Shown: piece after piece, positions 43,333 through 55,520 of the stretch
Layout: each line of letters opens with the position of its first letter
Position numbering within the stretch: the first letter of the stretch is position 1
Assembly (NCBI RefSeq): GCF_945859685.1
Contig: NC_079147.1
Span: 131,713,645-131,777,644 of the forward strand
DNA length: 64,000 nucleotides
Origin: Eupeodes corollae
Taxonomy: Eukaryota; Arthropoda; Insecta; Diptera; Syrphidae
Direction of reading: 5' to 3'
The notes under the pieces: generated by a model
Databases searched by the model: none
What the model saw: only the letters and a program-made list of their open reading frames with translations
What the model was told of the DNA's origin: nothing
Made by a program: the position numbers and the translations under genes

Positions 43333-46300
43333 GAATTAACAGGGCCGGATTCGATTCTTGTCACTACTAGGGCATAACACTGGTAGTGGCGTGTATCGAA
43401 TAGCATTCTGTGGTTCAACTCGGTAATATTTTTCTTATAGTCTTCGTCATTTTGGTTTTTGTGTTTCTTTTATTTGCAATGGCTGGAAATTTCAGGGTAG
43501 ATTATTGTAATATTCGTGGGCTTAGATCGAATTTTTTTTCTGTGTACTCCCATACTGTTTTAAACAGGCCAGCTGTATTGGCACTAAGTGAAACCCAAGT
43601 GGGTGAGTATTCCGATCCCACTGAATTCTTTATTCAAGGGTATAACTTGGTGCCATTATTCTTTTCCCACCATGGTCTCGCCATTTACATTAGGAATGAT
43701 GTTGCTCATCAGTTTTTGCTACAATATGGTCCCTGCACAAATTCTTTTTTCAATTTTATGTGGTTTAAATTTTCCGTGAACAAGCAAATCATTCACTATT
43801 GCTTCCTTTATCGAAGCCCAAATCTAGACAGAGTATCAACTTCTCGTGAATTTGATGCTTTGTCTGATTCCATCCAAAGAATTGTTTCGTCCTATCCTCG
43901 TACTGAAATCGATGTTACGGGCGATTTCAATGTACACAATTCTTCATGGCTTCAACATTCGGGCCAGTCAACACCAGAAGGAGTGTGTGCTGAGATCTTC
44001 GCTGAGTTAAACCACCTAACTCAGCTGGGTAACGAGCCCACTCGAATATCGGACGTGGTAGGTCGAGCAGAAAACACTCTTGACTTGTTTCTTACCTCTG
44101 ACCCTGGTAAGTACACTATTAGTGTCCTATCTCCTCTAGGCACATCTGACCATTGTGTCATATCAGCAAATTTCTCGTGTAAAAACTCTCCAGTTAAAGA
44201 AAGAGCTCCTAAGAGAACCGTTTGGCAATACGAGAAAGCCAACTGGGACGGTCTCAATAATTACTTCAGGATCTTTAACTGGTCACTATGCTTCCTCGAT
44301 AGTGACGTTGACGCCAGCGCTGATATGATCACAAGTTTGATTCTCCTGGGAATGAGAACTTTTATCCCGAATAGGGTTAAAAGCATCAGACCTAAGGAAA
44401 ACGCATGGTTCGATGCGAGCTGTAAAGAGGTTATTAGGGTTAAAGAGGTAAGTTTCCGTTGTTTTAAAGCCAATCCAACTGAGTAATAAGTTCAAGCAAG
44501 CCAGGAAGCCCTGCAACGCCCATATTCGACGGACCAAATTTTTACATGACCAAAAATTACGACAAAAAATACTGCAATGTCCCAAAAGCAGTAAAAATGT
44601 TTGGTCATTTGTAAAAAATATGAAGAATTCTTTCTCTTCCTCGGTTCCTACGCTCGTTGTGAATGACACTCCATTTGTTAGCTCCTTAGAGAAAGCAAAT
44701 CTCTTTGCTAGGCAGCTCGCCGCCAATTCAACTCTGCCAGTGAGTGTTTTGACTCCGCCTGTACTTGAGCGAGTTAATGATTCTATGGGGCAAATCTTTT
44801 TTCGCACTCGTACCGTAGCGAGGGTCCTAAAAGATCTTAACATACACAAATCTGCTGGTCCGGATGGTATCCCCGCTATTGTTCTGAAGAGGTGTTCTTC
44901 ATCGCTGGCAAAACCACTGCGTAAGCTTTTTCATCTGTCCTACTCCTCAGGTCTCGTTCCGAGCGGATGGAAAACCGCTTTTGTCCAGCCTATTCCCAAA
45001 AAAGGCGAATCTTCCTCACCGTCTAATTATCGACCGATTGCACTTACGTCCCTTCTTTCCAAGGTCATGGAAACGCTGATTAATTATCAGCTCAAGAAAT
45101 ATCTCGAAGAACGGAAGCTTCTTAATGACCGACAGTATGGCTTTCGTAGCAATAGGTCCACTGGTGATCTCATGGTTCATCTCACCGAACAGTGGAACAA
45201 ATCTTTACATGGCTTTGGAGAAAGTAAGATTATTGCACTAGATATTTCAAAAGCATTTGATAGGGTTTGGCATCAGGCTCTCTTATCGAAAATGCGTGCT
45301 TTCGGTTTGCATGAATCCCTCCTTCATTGGATTAGTAATTACCTTTCGAATCGTTCAATACAAGTTGTATTGGATGGATTCAAGTCTGAAAACCACAAAA
45401 TAAATGCTGGTGTGCCCCAGGGCTCTGTTCTATCTCCAACACTCTTTCTCATTTTTATTAATGATCTCCTGTCTGCAACATCTAATCCAATACATTGTTT
45501 CGCTGACGATAGTACTCTTAGCTTTTCATATTCGTTTTCAGATTCACACCACTCTTCTTCGGATGTGGAACTGCAACGACAAAATATGATAAGCTCATTA
45601 AATTCCGACCTAAACAGCATTGTACAATGGGGAATAAGAAACCGCGTGGAATTTAATGCTTCGAAAACGCAATGCTGTCTTGTATCGTTAAAGCGAAATA
45701 AACCCCCTGCCATTATCCATAAATGGCACTTGCATCGAGGAAACTGAACATCTGGATATTCTTGGTATGTGTATCACCAACTACCTTTTGTGGAACGATC
45801 ACATACGCGATGTCGCCAAAAATGCCGCAAGATGTTTGGGTTTTCTAAGGCGATGCAAAAAGTTTTTCTCCCCCTCTGATCTGGCTGTTATTTACAAGTC
45901 TTATACACGTCCAAAGCTTGAGTATAACTCCCATATCTGGGCTGGTGCTCCTGCAACTTACTTAAGCCTCTTGGATAGTATTGAACGTAGAGCATTTAGA
46001 TTGATTGGTGATATTACCATCATAAGATCATTTACGTCACTTGAACATCGTCGAAATGTTTCTTGTCTCACCCTGTTTTACCGTTATTTTAATGGTTTAT
46101 GCTCTAGAGAAATAGCCAGCTGCATTCCTCCCCTTAAACAGTTCAACCGTAATACTCGCGCTTCTAGGAATGCTCATCAATATACCCTCGAGCCCATCTT
46201 CGGTCGTACTGTCAAGTATAGAGATTCGTTCTTTAGCCGTACTATGCGAATGTGGAATGCCTTACCACACTCTGTCTTTCCCAGCTATTGCAATATTCAG

Positions 46301-46423
46301 GAATTCAAAACCAATGTGCACCGACATCTCCTTTCAACCCCTCTCTCCCTTTCCTAGTGCTCACACTGTGTCTACATAATAAGGGTAATATATCCCCTTG
46401 AGTGTCCGCTTATTATAAAAAAA
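43333..46423 (+). mobile_element. LINE (Jockey/CR1 group), longer copy, downstream of Nf1
   Basis: Same family as 24365-27065, with high nucleotide similarity across the RT. It carries the whole APE-type endonuclease beginning FRVDYCNIRGLRSN (ATG at 43479) and the complete RT, ending in TAG, TGCTCACACTGTGTCTAC and a short A run at about 46417-46423. No ORF1 is visible upstream. Two indels break the polyprotein: an 8-nt deletion near 44487 and a 2-nt deletion near 45705, both judged against the copy in Nf1 intron 18. A segment at 43333-43400 of unknown origin may be its 5' UTR. Confidence 0.85.
43479..46357 (+). pseudogene. Frameshifted LINE endonuclease/reverse transcriptase
   Basis: The three open parts are 43479-44486 (endonuclease with ALSETQVGE, TGDFNVHNSSW and GTSDHCVIS), 44620-45747 (RT with SAGPDGIPAIVLK, LDISKAFDRVWH, AGVPQGSVLSPT and FADD) and 45767-46357 (C-terminal region NAARCLGFLRRCKKFFSP onwards). 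Each is intact in itself. The breaks are a short deletion after SFRCFKANPTE and another before the ETEHLDIL-like block. This shows recent decay. No restored protein is given. Confidence 0.85.
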
Positions 46424-46665
46424 GAGGTCTTGGGTTTGATCCCTGCCTGTGCCACCTAAAATTTTATTTACGGGTACTGCCTTTTGCGAGAAATTGACAA
46501 ATTCTCCAAGAGTAATTCTCGTCATGAAAAAGTGCTTTCTCGGATAAGCCGTTCGGATTCGGCATATAACTGTAGGTCCCCTCCATCCCTGCAATTACTC
46601 GCACACAGAAATGGTTGAAAGTTGTAAGTCACTAAGCCCTGGTTCATTACTAACCTTGTTTATTA
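46424..46665 (+). repeat. SINE 3' part, split by the LINE
   Basis: Starts with GAGGTCTTGGGTTTGATCCC (the B-box region) and continues through ACGGGTACTGCC, AGTAATTCTCGTCATG, AGCCGTTCGGATTCGGC, CTCCATCCCTGC and CTCGCACACAGAAATGG. The tail is diverged. Confidence 0.75.
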
Positions 46666-47365
46666 CATATAAAATAGTCAGAGTTATAAAGAAAACACAT
46701 TTGAAACTAACTGAAGAGAACGACATGTTGATTCTATAAGAACCATAATTTAACGCTTATGAACTCATTTAAAGATTAAAAAAAAAAATAAAAAAAAAGA
46801 TTTGGATTTACTGTATTTGCTGTCGTTTTTGAAAAAAAAAATGTTAAAAGTAATAGAAATCAAAAAAAAAAATATAAAATAAAAAATATATTTTACAGAT
46901 AGAAGCGGCTTTGATATTAAAATAATTCCATTAAAAAAAGCTAAACATTGAAAACGAAATTATTTGGAATCATTATTCTCGGCTTAAAGAATTTTTATTA
47001 TTTTATTTTCTAAATGCAGTGTACCACAGAAGCAACAAGTTATAAAAATAATCTTTTTGTATTTATCAAAATAATCATCACTTTTCTTGTAATGCTGTAA
47101 GCTACATTTTGATTCTAGAGCACAAATATATTTTAATAGATTGAATGTTATATACATATGAAATTTATTGAGATTCAAATAAGCCATACCATTTATGAAA
47201 ATTTTGAATTTCGCGATATTAATAAAAATTGTAAAATTCAATACTAATAGAAATACATAATGTAGTATGCATGATTGACAATTAAAAAAATTCACTAAGA
47301 AACTAAAACAAGAATAGTTTCTAAAATATCATTTAAAAACTGCTAATTCAAATTAAATTGCTCTT
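46666..47365. other. No gene recognised
   Basis: AT-rich spacer with A-rich runs near 46775-46880. The open stretch on the minus strand at 47295-46984 is hydrophobic and AT-driven, with no family pattern. Confidence 0.5.
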
Positions 47366-47489
47366 ATATGAGGCCTTGAGAGCAATAGTAGCATTACCTC
47401 AATATCGGGTTTAATTTTTGTAAACATGGTTTTTTATTTATATGTTCAATCGTATACGTTACGCAACTTATGCATTCAAGGCCTCATAT
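47366..47489. repeat. Short inverted-repeat unit
   Basis: ATATGAGGCCTTGA at 47366-47379 is matched by its exact reverse complement TCAAGGCCTCATAT at 47476-47489, framing 124 bp. It could be a tiny MITE or a chance hairpin. No second copy was noticed. Confidence 0.5.
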
Positions 47490-47697
47490 TATCATTCAAA
47501 TGTACATTAAGAACAATTTTCATATTTAGTGTAAAATATATATTTTGATTGTTGTTTGAAATTTTTGTTGATTGTCAGTTGATCAGTTATCGGTTAAAAC
47601 AGTTGATTTAATATTATTTTTATTATTGATATTTCTGGCAGATTTTTTGAAAAGAATAATTTTTTAAAATAATTACCTAAATAATCCATTAACTACA

Positions 47698-48650
47698 GGG
47701 TTATCCATTTTGCGGTTTCAAAATTAAACGTAAAATATTTTGTATTATAGAGTTTGAACATTGACATTATGTGAAAAGCACTACATCATTTAAATGACCA
47801 TACTTCGAATTGTACTGAGGCATAACTTGACCAATGTTAGTTTTTAAGTGCTTAAGAGTTTAACACGGTAAAAAGTCTAGCCTTGTCAAATCGCGTGGCA
47901 GTTGATATCGCCACGGCCAAATAATGTCTCTTGCAATAAAGCCATATTTGCTCGAGTTGTGTGGCATGTGACACTGTCTTGTTGAAACCAAATATTCTTC
48001 AAGTCGTATTCTTCAATAACAGGAAAAAACAATCGTTTATAATATGCCTATAACGCTCCGAATTGACGGGTACAGTCGTTTTATCGTCGTTTTCGAAGAA
48101 GTAAGGTCCAATCACACCTTCTGACCAAAGAGCGCATTAAACAGTGACTGTTTGTAGATATAATTTCCTCTTTTCAGTTACTTGAGGATTATCAGAAACG
48201 ACGTATCTACGATGTTGTTGTGTGAACTCGACTTTATATGGGTGTAGGTGTAGATCCAAATGCAAAATTCGCTAAAATGTGCCGTAAGACAGTCCTAATT
48301 CCTGAGAACGATGAGGAATCGAAACATCCGGGTCTTCTTCTTCGGGCAACACTTTCACTTACAGCGGCAATATTTTCAGTGGCACGAGCGAAACGATGAT
48401 CAGTAACCAATCCATTTTTTTTTTTCAATATTTTTCACCATTTTGCCAATTGTTTGGGTAGTTGGAAGATTATGTAAACTATAATCTCCACTTAAAGCAC
48501 AATATGTGCTATATACATTGTGCGATAGTTAAGCGATCCATTTTCGTAAATGTTAGACTTTTAACTAAAAAAAATGGTTCAACAACTTCGTTTGACAGAT
48601 GTGGAATTCTACCTCTATTCTTTCGAAACCGCAATATAGATAGCCCGTTA
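47698..48650 (-). mobile_element. Mariner-like DNA transposon relic
   Basis: The left end GGTTATCCATTTTGCGGTTT is inverted at the right end as TTTCGAAACCGCAATATAGA then TAGCCC. On the minus strand the transposase can be read in pieces: KVQLTQQHRRY, GVIGPYFFENDDKTTVPVN, ERYRHIINDCFF, the catalytic WFQQDSVTCHTTRANMALLQ and, near the left end, a GHLNDVV-type terminus. Much of the N-terminus and the region around the last acidic residue is lost. A DDE_3-type mariner relative of about 950 bp, inactive. Confidence 0.75.
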
Positions 48651-49802
48651 TATACATCAGACCATGCATTAAATCCGGTAGACATGAGTTTTTGTTCACT
48701 TAAATTACAGAAAAGATTTTTCACAATTATGTGTCTAACCGTTGTTTTCAAGTCTTTGATTTTGAAAGTCAACTCACTTTTCTGAAAAATTGTCCCTTTC
48801 GCGTAACACAGGGAATACCTACCAAACCACTCTTTTCTTCTTTTGGCCCAATCTTTTTAATCTAGAGGTTTACCTTATGCCAAATTATCTATTTTCTGTT
48901 GTAGTATTAATAAGATTATAAAGCGTTAATAATTAAAACAAAATTTCTGATTTTTGGGCATGTTCATTCGTCACTAAGTCAGATACTTAGATTATTAATA
49001 AGGTGAACATCATAAACAATTCCCAAAAAAGTAAAACTACCGGACTAAATGCAAGGTCTAATCCTATTCCAATTAGAGAGTTAATAGACTATAATTTACT
49101 GTGCACTAAAAGCTTTATTCGTACTTGTTCTTTTTGTGTCTTTTAATACTCCATGATTTTCATTTTTTTTTGTCATTTGAAGCACCAATCCAAATATTAT
49201 TATTATGATTTTACAGAATCATACCATTTTCAGAAATATTTTTTTTTTTTTTGGTAGAAATATAACTGCTTTCCGTAACTCTTTTAATTGGCTATTTTGT
49301 TTTAAATAACAAATATAACTCACATTCAAAGTTTCATGAAGTTAACACTATTTAAATTTTAATACCTGAATTAAAAGATTGTATTTGCACAAAGCTTATA
49401 CGGAGATTTTGGATATTCTATTGAGTCGTAACCGTTGTGTTTGATTTCAATCATTAAACCTTTTTTTCAAAGCCTATATGTTATAAGTGATTTGGTTTTT
49501 TAAGGTACTTATGATAATTCCGTGGTTTAACAGGTAACTAAGTTTGATTTGACCAGGAGGTCAGTTTTGATTTGCAACAGTACACAAATCAGTTGGATTA
49601 TTAGTTATAATAATGCTTGTGGAAGAAAAAACAACTTTTTGTGAAGCGACATACCAAATAATTTGTTAGCTTTTATAAAATCAAATTTTTCTACAAACAA
49701 ATAAATTGTACATGCTTTACTATAGTGATATGTTGAAGTTCTTAGGATGATGATATAAACTGTAAGCTTTAATTAAAAAATTATTGTAGGATTTTACATA
49801 CA
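48651..49802. other. No gene recognised
   Basis: AT-rich spacer between a mariner relic and a Tc1 element. Only short unconvincing ORFs occur. Confidence 0.5.
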
Positions 49803-49804
49803 TA

Positions 49805-51384
49805 CAGTGGCGAGCAAAATAATAGCAGTGAAATAAAAAAAAATTAAGGTTTCGTTTTTGTTATTATGTGTCATTTTTTTCATTCCCTCTTATGTGAGGT
49901 TTACTCATAGCTTGCGAAGAAGCGTTGCAAGCATAATCTAACGGTTAATTTTATCTCATTTGTTTCATTGTTCTTCTTTTTAATGTGTTTTAAGCGAGCA
50001 AAATAATAGCAGCAATCGACATATCTGTGTAAAAAATTGTTTTTTTTTGCTTTAAAAAATATTTTTTCCAGTTACAAGTAAGTCATTCGCTTCTTTTATA
50101 AATTTTAATAGAATTTGTTTTAAATTTTAAGTTGTTTTTTTAATAAAGTGGGTCGTGGAAAACACTGCACACTAGAAAAGCGCCAACTCATAAATAATTT
50201 AATAAAGAAAGGAAAAACTTACAAAGAAGTTCAGGAATTTGTTGGCTGTTCTGCAAAAGTTGTACGAAATGCCCTTGAGTTCAAAGAAAAACCCGAAACT
50301 CGAGGGCGGAAACAAATTCTGACACCATCAATGACAAAACGAGTTATTCGTTTTCGAAGATAAATCCTCTCGCAGCAGCTACGGAAATAGTAAGCGAAAT
50401 GGATTTAACGTGTGGTGTTCATAACGTAAGAAGACTATTGAGAGATCACAATTTGAACGCTTACAGTCCACGAAAAGTCCCGCTTTTTAAAAAAACACAT
50501 AGCTAAACGGTTGAAATTTGCGCTAAAGCATTTAGAATGGGTTCCTGAAAAGTGGAGAAATATTCTTTGGGCTGACGAGGTGCTATGGTGCTAGAGGATC
50601 TTGGCAGTACGTAAGACTACCTCCAAGTACCGAATTCAACCCTAGGTATACAATGAAAACAATCAAGCATGGAGGCTCGAGTGTCATGGTATGTGGATAC
50701 TTTTCCTACTATGGAGTTGGTCCAATATATTGGATTCAAAATATAATGGGCCAGCATTCCTACGTAGAAATATTAAACAACGTGATGCTGCCATATGCCG
50801 AATTTGAAATGCCGCTCCAATTGGTCTTCCAGCAGGATAATGACCCAAAGCACACCAGCAAAACAGCCAAAAATTGTTTTTAAAAAAGAATATTGAGGTT
50901 ACGGAGTGGCCGTCTCAGTTTCCCGACCTCAGCCCCATTCGAAATCTTTGGTCAGATATGAAAAAAGAAGTCTGGATTGCTAAGCCTAAAAATAATAATG
51001 AGCGGTAGTTAAGCGGGCCTGGAAGTCAATACCACTACAAAGATGTGTAGTCCTTATAAATTCTAAGCAACGTCGTTGTGAAGCTGTAATTAAAAACAAA
51101 GGTCATGCGACAAAATATTAACTTTCTGTAATGAAAATAACATTAACTTTAACTTAAACTTCTATTTTTTTAATTAAAACTTTAAGCACTGTTATTAATT
51201 TGCTCCATTAATTTTTAAGTTTTTTGTGTATTTTGTATTATTATTTCAATATTATCAGTGAATTTTTGTTAAAAAGATATCTAAGAAATTAATTCAAAAA
51301 TCTTTTAAAATAACGGTTCTTATTCGTCTTTCTTTTCAACTAAATTTATTTTTTGAAGAACTGCTATTTTTTTGCTCGCAGCTG
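49805..51384 (+). mobile_element. Tc1-like transposon with IR/DR ends
   Basis: The left end CAGTGGCGAGCAAAATAATA pairs with the right end TTTTTTTGCTCGCAGCTG, and both are flanked by TA, the Tc1/mariner target. A second, internal copy of the motif (GCGAGCAAAATAATAGCAGC) lies at 49993-50015, giving the inverted/direct-repeat layout known from Minos and Sleeping Beauty-type elements. Length is 1580 bp. A decayed transposase is inside. Confidence 0.85.
50148..51120 (+). pseudogene. Tc1-like transposase, decayed
   Basis: The N-terminal DNA-binding part starts GRGKHCTLEKRQLINNLI, with the expected ATG changed to GTG at 50148, and reaches the linker KPETRGRKQ. Then come a frameshift, the YSPRKVPLF block, and WRNILWADEV (first catalytic Asp), followed by a short deletion. 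The second block runs SVMVCGYFSYYGVGPIY to FQQDNDPKHTS (second Asp). The last part, SQFPDLSP..NLW.D.KK, is shifted again. At least three shifts or stops make it inactive. Confidence 0.85.
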
Positions 51385-53095
51385 TATATTCGCAGACATA
51401 ATCTCAAAATTGATAATACAACAATCTAAATAAATGGGTTCTGGAGGGCAATGCGTCCGAAGGATTAGGATCTTAATAAAAAGTTACTTTTGTCAGAAGC
51501 ATATACTTAGAGTTAAAAACTGCAGAATAATTTCTTTTGTAAGCTGCAGCGCGTAAATTGTAGAGTGCAGTAAATGCTAAGTTCTTGTGGATGACTGAAT
51601 AAGATCAGCATGAGCATGTCAATATACTATCGTTCAAAAATTAAGACGACTTACGGTGAAGTTGGTATTTGTTTTCTTGCAATTTTTAATTTTCTTAATT
51701 CTGACATTTTGTTACTTTGTTCTCAAAAAAGATTAATTTCGCAAAGCTTTGAACAATAAGTTTTTAAATAATTTTATTTATACCCATCTTTTCAATGTAG
51801 ATATGTACTACAAATGAAACAGAAATATTTTAACAAATAATTTATATTTCTCATCTTGTCAATTTATTATCAACTAATTTTAAACAAAGTATTATGAATG
51901 CACGCATACAGTTGTAATTTCTGAGTATATTTTAGGCAGGGCATGGAGTTTTATTTCCCCAAGTTGTGTTTTTTAAAGTGATTATGACGAAAAGAATTAA
52001 TAGTTGAAACATTTTGCTCCGGCGCTTTAATTGGCTTGAAACGTTACTTATTGTCATTTTACATAGTGTTATTAGTTTTTTTGGGATGTCAAATTCTCTC
52101 ATGGCTTTATAAAGTTTTAACCTGGCTATGCTTTCATATGCGGTATTTTGGAATGTTAAATTCTATATTTTTCTATCGCCTGCCTAAGGGCATTATAATT
52201 AGATTATATCATTACGAATGAAAAAGAAAATACACCAATACTTATCTTGATCGGATTGACATAGAAGATCTATGTAGATTATTAAAAACACTTACTGCAC
52301 GTTATGGGACTAAGAGGAGTTTGTAATATTGAGTAAAGAATTTCTAATAAGTGCAAAAATTTGAAGTTTTCCTGTCTAAAATTAGCTATATATTTATGTA
52401 TGTGCATTTTAAACACAAATTTTAACAGGACCCAATTCAAAATGTATATCCCATTGAAATCACTCTATATTATTATATTTATTTAATTAAAATATTTAAT
52501 TATTAACTTAAATTTAAATTTTATTTTAGGAGGTTTATTCAAGGGTACTTTCGGCTTGTTTTGTACCCATTCAAATTGAGCTTTATGCTTATAGAAAAAA
52601 TTATGCAAACATTTTTGACAAACAATCACATTAAATTGTATGAAGGCGATTATTAACCTGGAATATCAACTTGTATCATATATATTTTTTAAATATATAC
52701 AATTCATTCGGCGAGTTCATACATTCTTTCTCGCTTATTTTCTAGTCGCTTAAATCATATTTAAATTTGTCCCAATCACTTTTAAAACAGTCTATCTGAA
52801 TTCATAGCTAATGACGGTGAAAATTCTGTTTCAATCACGATGATGTTATTTAGTATATCGTTCAAGAAGTAGAAAATTGGGACTTTTACTCAATTCATTA
52901 TATAAATTTCTTCTTATCTTCAAAATATGCCTTATCAGTAGTTTTTGGGGACAATCACCCTTAAAATAAAGGAGTATGAAAGATTGTTAGTGCCACTTAT
53001 GATTTTTTGGGATAGAACCAAAATTTGATTAATAATTAAAACTTTAAATCGACAAAAATAATTTAAACATTTATAACAACTAAACAAAACTTAAG
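51385..53095. other. No gene recognised
   Basis: AT-rich spacer. An open stretch at 52036-52221 encodes a hydrophobic 61-residue peptide with no family resemblance and no supporting signals, so it is not annotated. Confidence 0.5.
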
Positions 53096-53099
53096 AAAA

Positions 53100-53500
53100 A
53101 ATAAGTTCAGTTCAATATTTTATTGTCAATAACAGCATTACACCGACGACGCGACACTGCTTAGAATTCACCAAAGTCTCACAAAGCTCACTTGTTTTAC
53201 AGTTTTTGTTTTACAACATATTCTGTTTTGGGTTGACGTCTTACGTGTTGTCGAGGCCAGTTTATGCGGACAATACGCTTGTCGTCTACGATGGTCATTT
53301 TTCATTTTCTACAGCGCGTTTGGGTCTGTAGGTGTATTTTATGGTAGCCAAATTGTAGGGGAGCATCCTATGAGATTTTAAATTTGCGAATAAGTGTTTC
53401 CTTCTTATCGCAGCTTTCGTATGAGTTCGCGTATTTCCTAACTGCAATGTTTTATTCTTCCCAATTTAAATGTAATTAAAACGAAAACACGGTTTATCTT
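53100..53500 (-). pseudogene. Internally deleted Tc1-like copy
   Basis: On the minus strand, GRIKHCS near 53470 matches the N-terminus GRGKHCS of the element at 54255-55520. Nucleotides CTGCAATGTTTT-TTCTTCCCA are shared. The next 350 nt end with a degraded C-terminal RRCNAVI.NK-like tail near 53130. The catalytic middle is missing, giving a MITE-like derivative of the same family. The ends were not located. Confidence 0.45.
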
Positions 53501-54250
53501 TTGAAAAATTGTTAAAATTAGGACTTTTAAACAAAAAATTAATATTTTTATTAAAAATCGAGTGAAATTGTTTTCAGATTTCTAGTATTCGATCGAAATC
53601 TGATTTCGAATACTTTTCGAAATCACTGCAAGTGAAATTAAAGCTGCTAGCATATTCTTATCAGACAATAAATAATTCAGTTGATTGTCATAACTTGAGT
53701 TGTTTGGTTTGTTTTTATTTGATCGATTCTTTTCAATGAAATAAATATAAAATATTAGCGGTTTTTATTTCCATTGTGTTGATGCACAACCAGCTAGCTT
53801 TAGGTTTGCTGTTGTTCACGCCCAATGTTATGAAAAAGACATTCGGCGTGCTGAAAAATCATTTTAAATGCTATGTCCATTCCCTCAACTACAAAGTGGA
53901 AGCTGCAACTTCTCTCGAACAAACTGCATTCCATACAGAATTTTATGGTTTACGAGTATTTCACTTAAGTGACAATTCTTCTGTTTTTTAACAAATTCTT
54001 CTTCTGGAATTAAAATCACGGAAATTGTCTTCGTTTCAAGTTCGAAGAAAATGATATCGATAAAAGTGTATTTCATTTGAATCGATTTCAATTTCATTTC
54101 GAGTGAACATAAAATGTAGAACCAAGGTGATATATACATTATACCTTTGAGTTGGTTAAAATACAAAAGCTTTTGTAACATGAAGATAGTATATATACCT
54201 ACTTTGTTTGCAAAATTTATATTTTTTCGTTTAATATATGACACAACTAG
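53501..54250. other. No gene recognised
   Basis: AT-rich spacer between Tc1 copies. It includes a CGAAATCTGATTTCG-type local palindrome near 53593-53608. Overlapping open stretches on both strands at 53776-54295 lack any family signature. Confidence 0.4.
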
Positions 54251-54254
54251 ATTT

Positions 54255-55520
54255 ATAAGAGCAATGAAATAGTAGTGTGACACTAAAAAATACATTATTT
54301 AAAAAAATAACGTTATATTTCAAAATATTTTTTTAAATAAACTAAATACTTAGTAGCATGACCATGATTTTTGATAACGGCTTCACAACGCCTTTTCATG
54401 GAATCTACAAGGCCTTAACATCTCTTCAATGGTATAGTCTTTCACGCGTGACGAACTACAGCCCAAAGTTCGTTATTGTTTTTTAGCTTAGCATCCCATA
54501 CTGCTTTCTTGATGTCTGCCCAAAAGTTTTCTATTGGATTGAGGTCAGGAGATTGGGCTAGCCAAGCCATAACCTCCATTGTCGCGAAACCATTCGTTAG
54601 CCATCTTACTCGTATGCTTTGGATCGTTATCTTGCTAAAATATCTATTTCAGCGGCATGTCATCCTCAGCAAAGTTCAGCATAATATTTTGCAGTATTTC
54701 GACATAAGCGTGCTTGTTCATTATGCCATCGATTTTATGGATTGGACCCACATCTCTGTAGGAAAAGCAGCACCAAACCATAATACTAGACCCGCCATGT
54801 TTCACCGTCTTAATGGTGTATCTGGGATCATAATCTGTATTAGGGAAATTGAAGACGACGGGTCACATGACTTTTCTTCAAAAGTGGCACTTTGCGTACA
54901 AGTCTGCGTATCATGTGAACAGCACAGGCTAGGTTTAGCTCGTCGCGGATTTCTATAGCTTTCTTGGTCGATTTTTAACTCTTAAAGTGACCTGTAGAAC
55001 TGTAGCCTCTGAAAAAATCCGCTTTTTACCACGTTTTTCATTTTTTTTGTAGGTTTTCGTATTGCGTATCATTGCGGCTGATCAGCCGATCACCTTCTTA
55101 TAGCCTTGCTTTGTTTTTTAAGATTTTTAATAAAAGTCCTTTTTTCTTCGCTGCAATGTTTTCCTCTTCCCACTAAATTATGAATAGTCCAATTTGTTTT
55201 TGTTTAATACAACAAAAAAAACTTACAAATTAATATTAACTTACTTTTTGTATCATTAATTGAATATTTTGTTGTAAATTCAATATTTTTTTATGCTTGT
55301 CGCTACTATTGTATTGCTCGCTTAGAAAATCAAATCAAGAAATAAAACAAGCGGTGAATAATAACGGTTAAAGTTTGGCACCTGCAAATGCAAAGTCAGG
55401 GTTGTCACACATGATCGTTAATGAAATAATACATAATGGAGACCGATGGTGCACAGTACGCGAAATATGTAGTAGAATAAATTCAACTAACAAGCACTTC
55501 TATTTCATTGCTCGTAGCTA
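54255..55520 (-). mobile_element. Second Tc1-like transposon of the same family, minus strand
   Basis: The inverted ends share GAGCAATGAAATAG (54259 onward; reversed at 55503-55514 as TATTTCATTGCTCGTAGC). An internal repeat, ATTGCTCGCTTAGAAAA, lies at 55312, giving the same IR/DR plan as at 49805. Transposase text on the minus strand is GRGKHCSEEKRTFIKNL, WFGAAFPTEMW, DNDPKHTSK-like with one shift, SPDLNPIENFWADIKKAVWD, and SMKRRCEAVIKNHGHATKY. Frameshifts and stops make it inactive. Confidence 0.8.

Noticed and set aside
52036..52221. 61-residue hydrophobic ORF
   Set aside because: Phe/Leu/Ile-rich translation is expected from AT-rich DNA. No neighbour, start context or homology supports it.
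53776..54295. Overlapping ORFs on both strands (71 and 136 codons)
   Set aside because: Neither shows a known domain, and the longer one borders a Tc1 end and is Ile/Phe/Tyr-rich as random AT-rich sequence would be.
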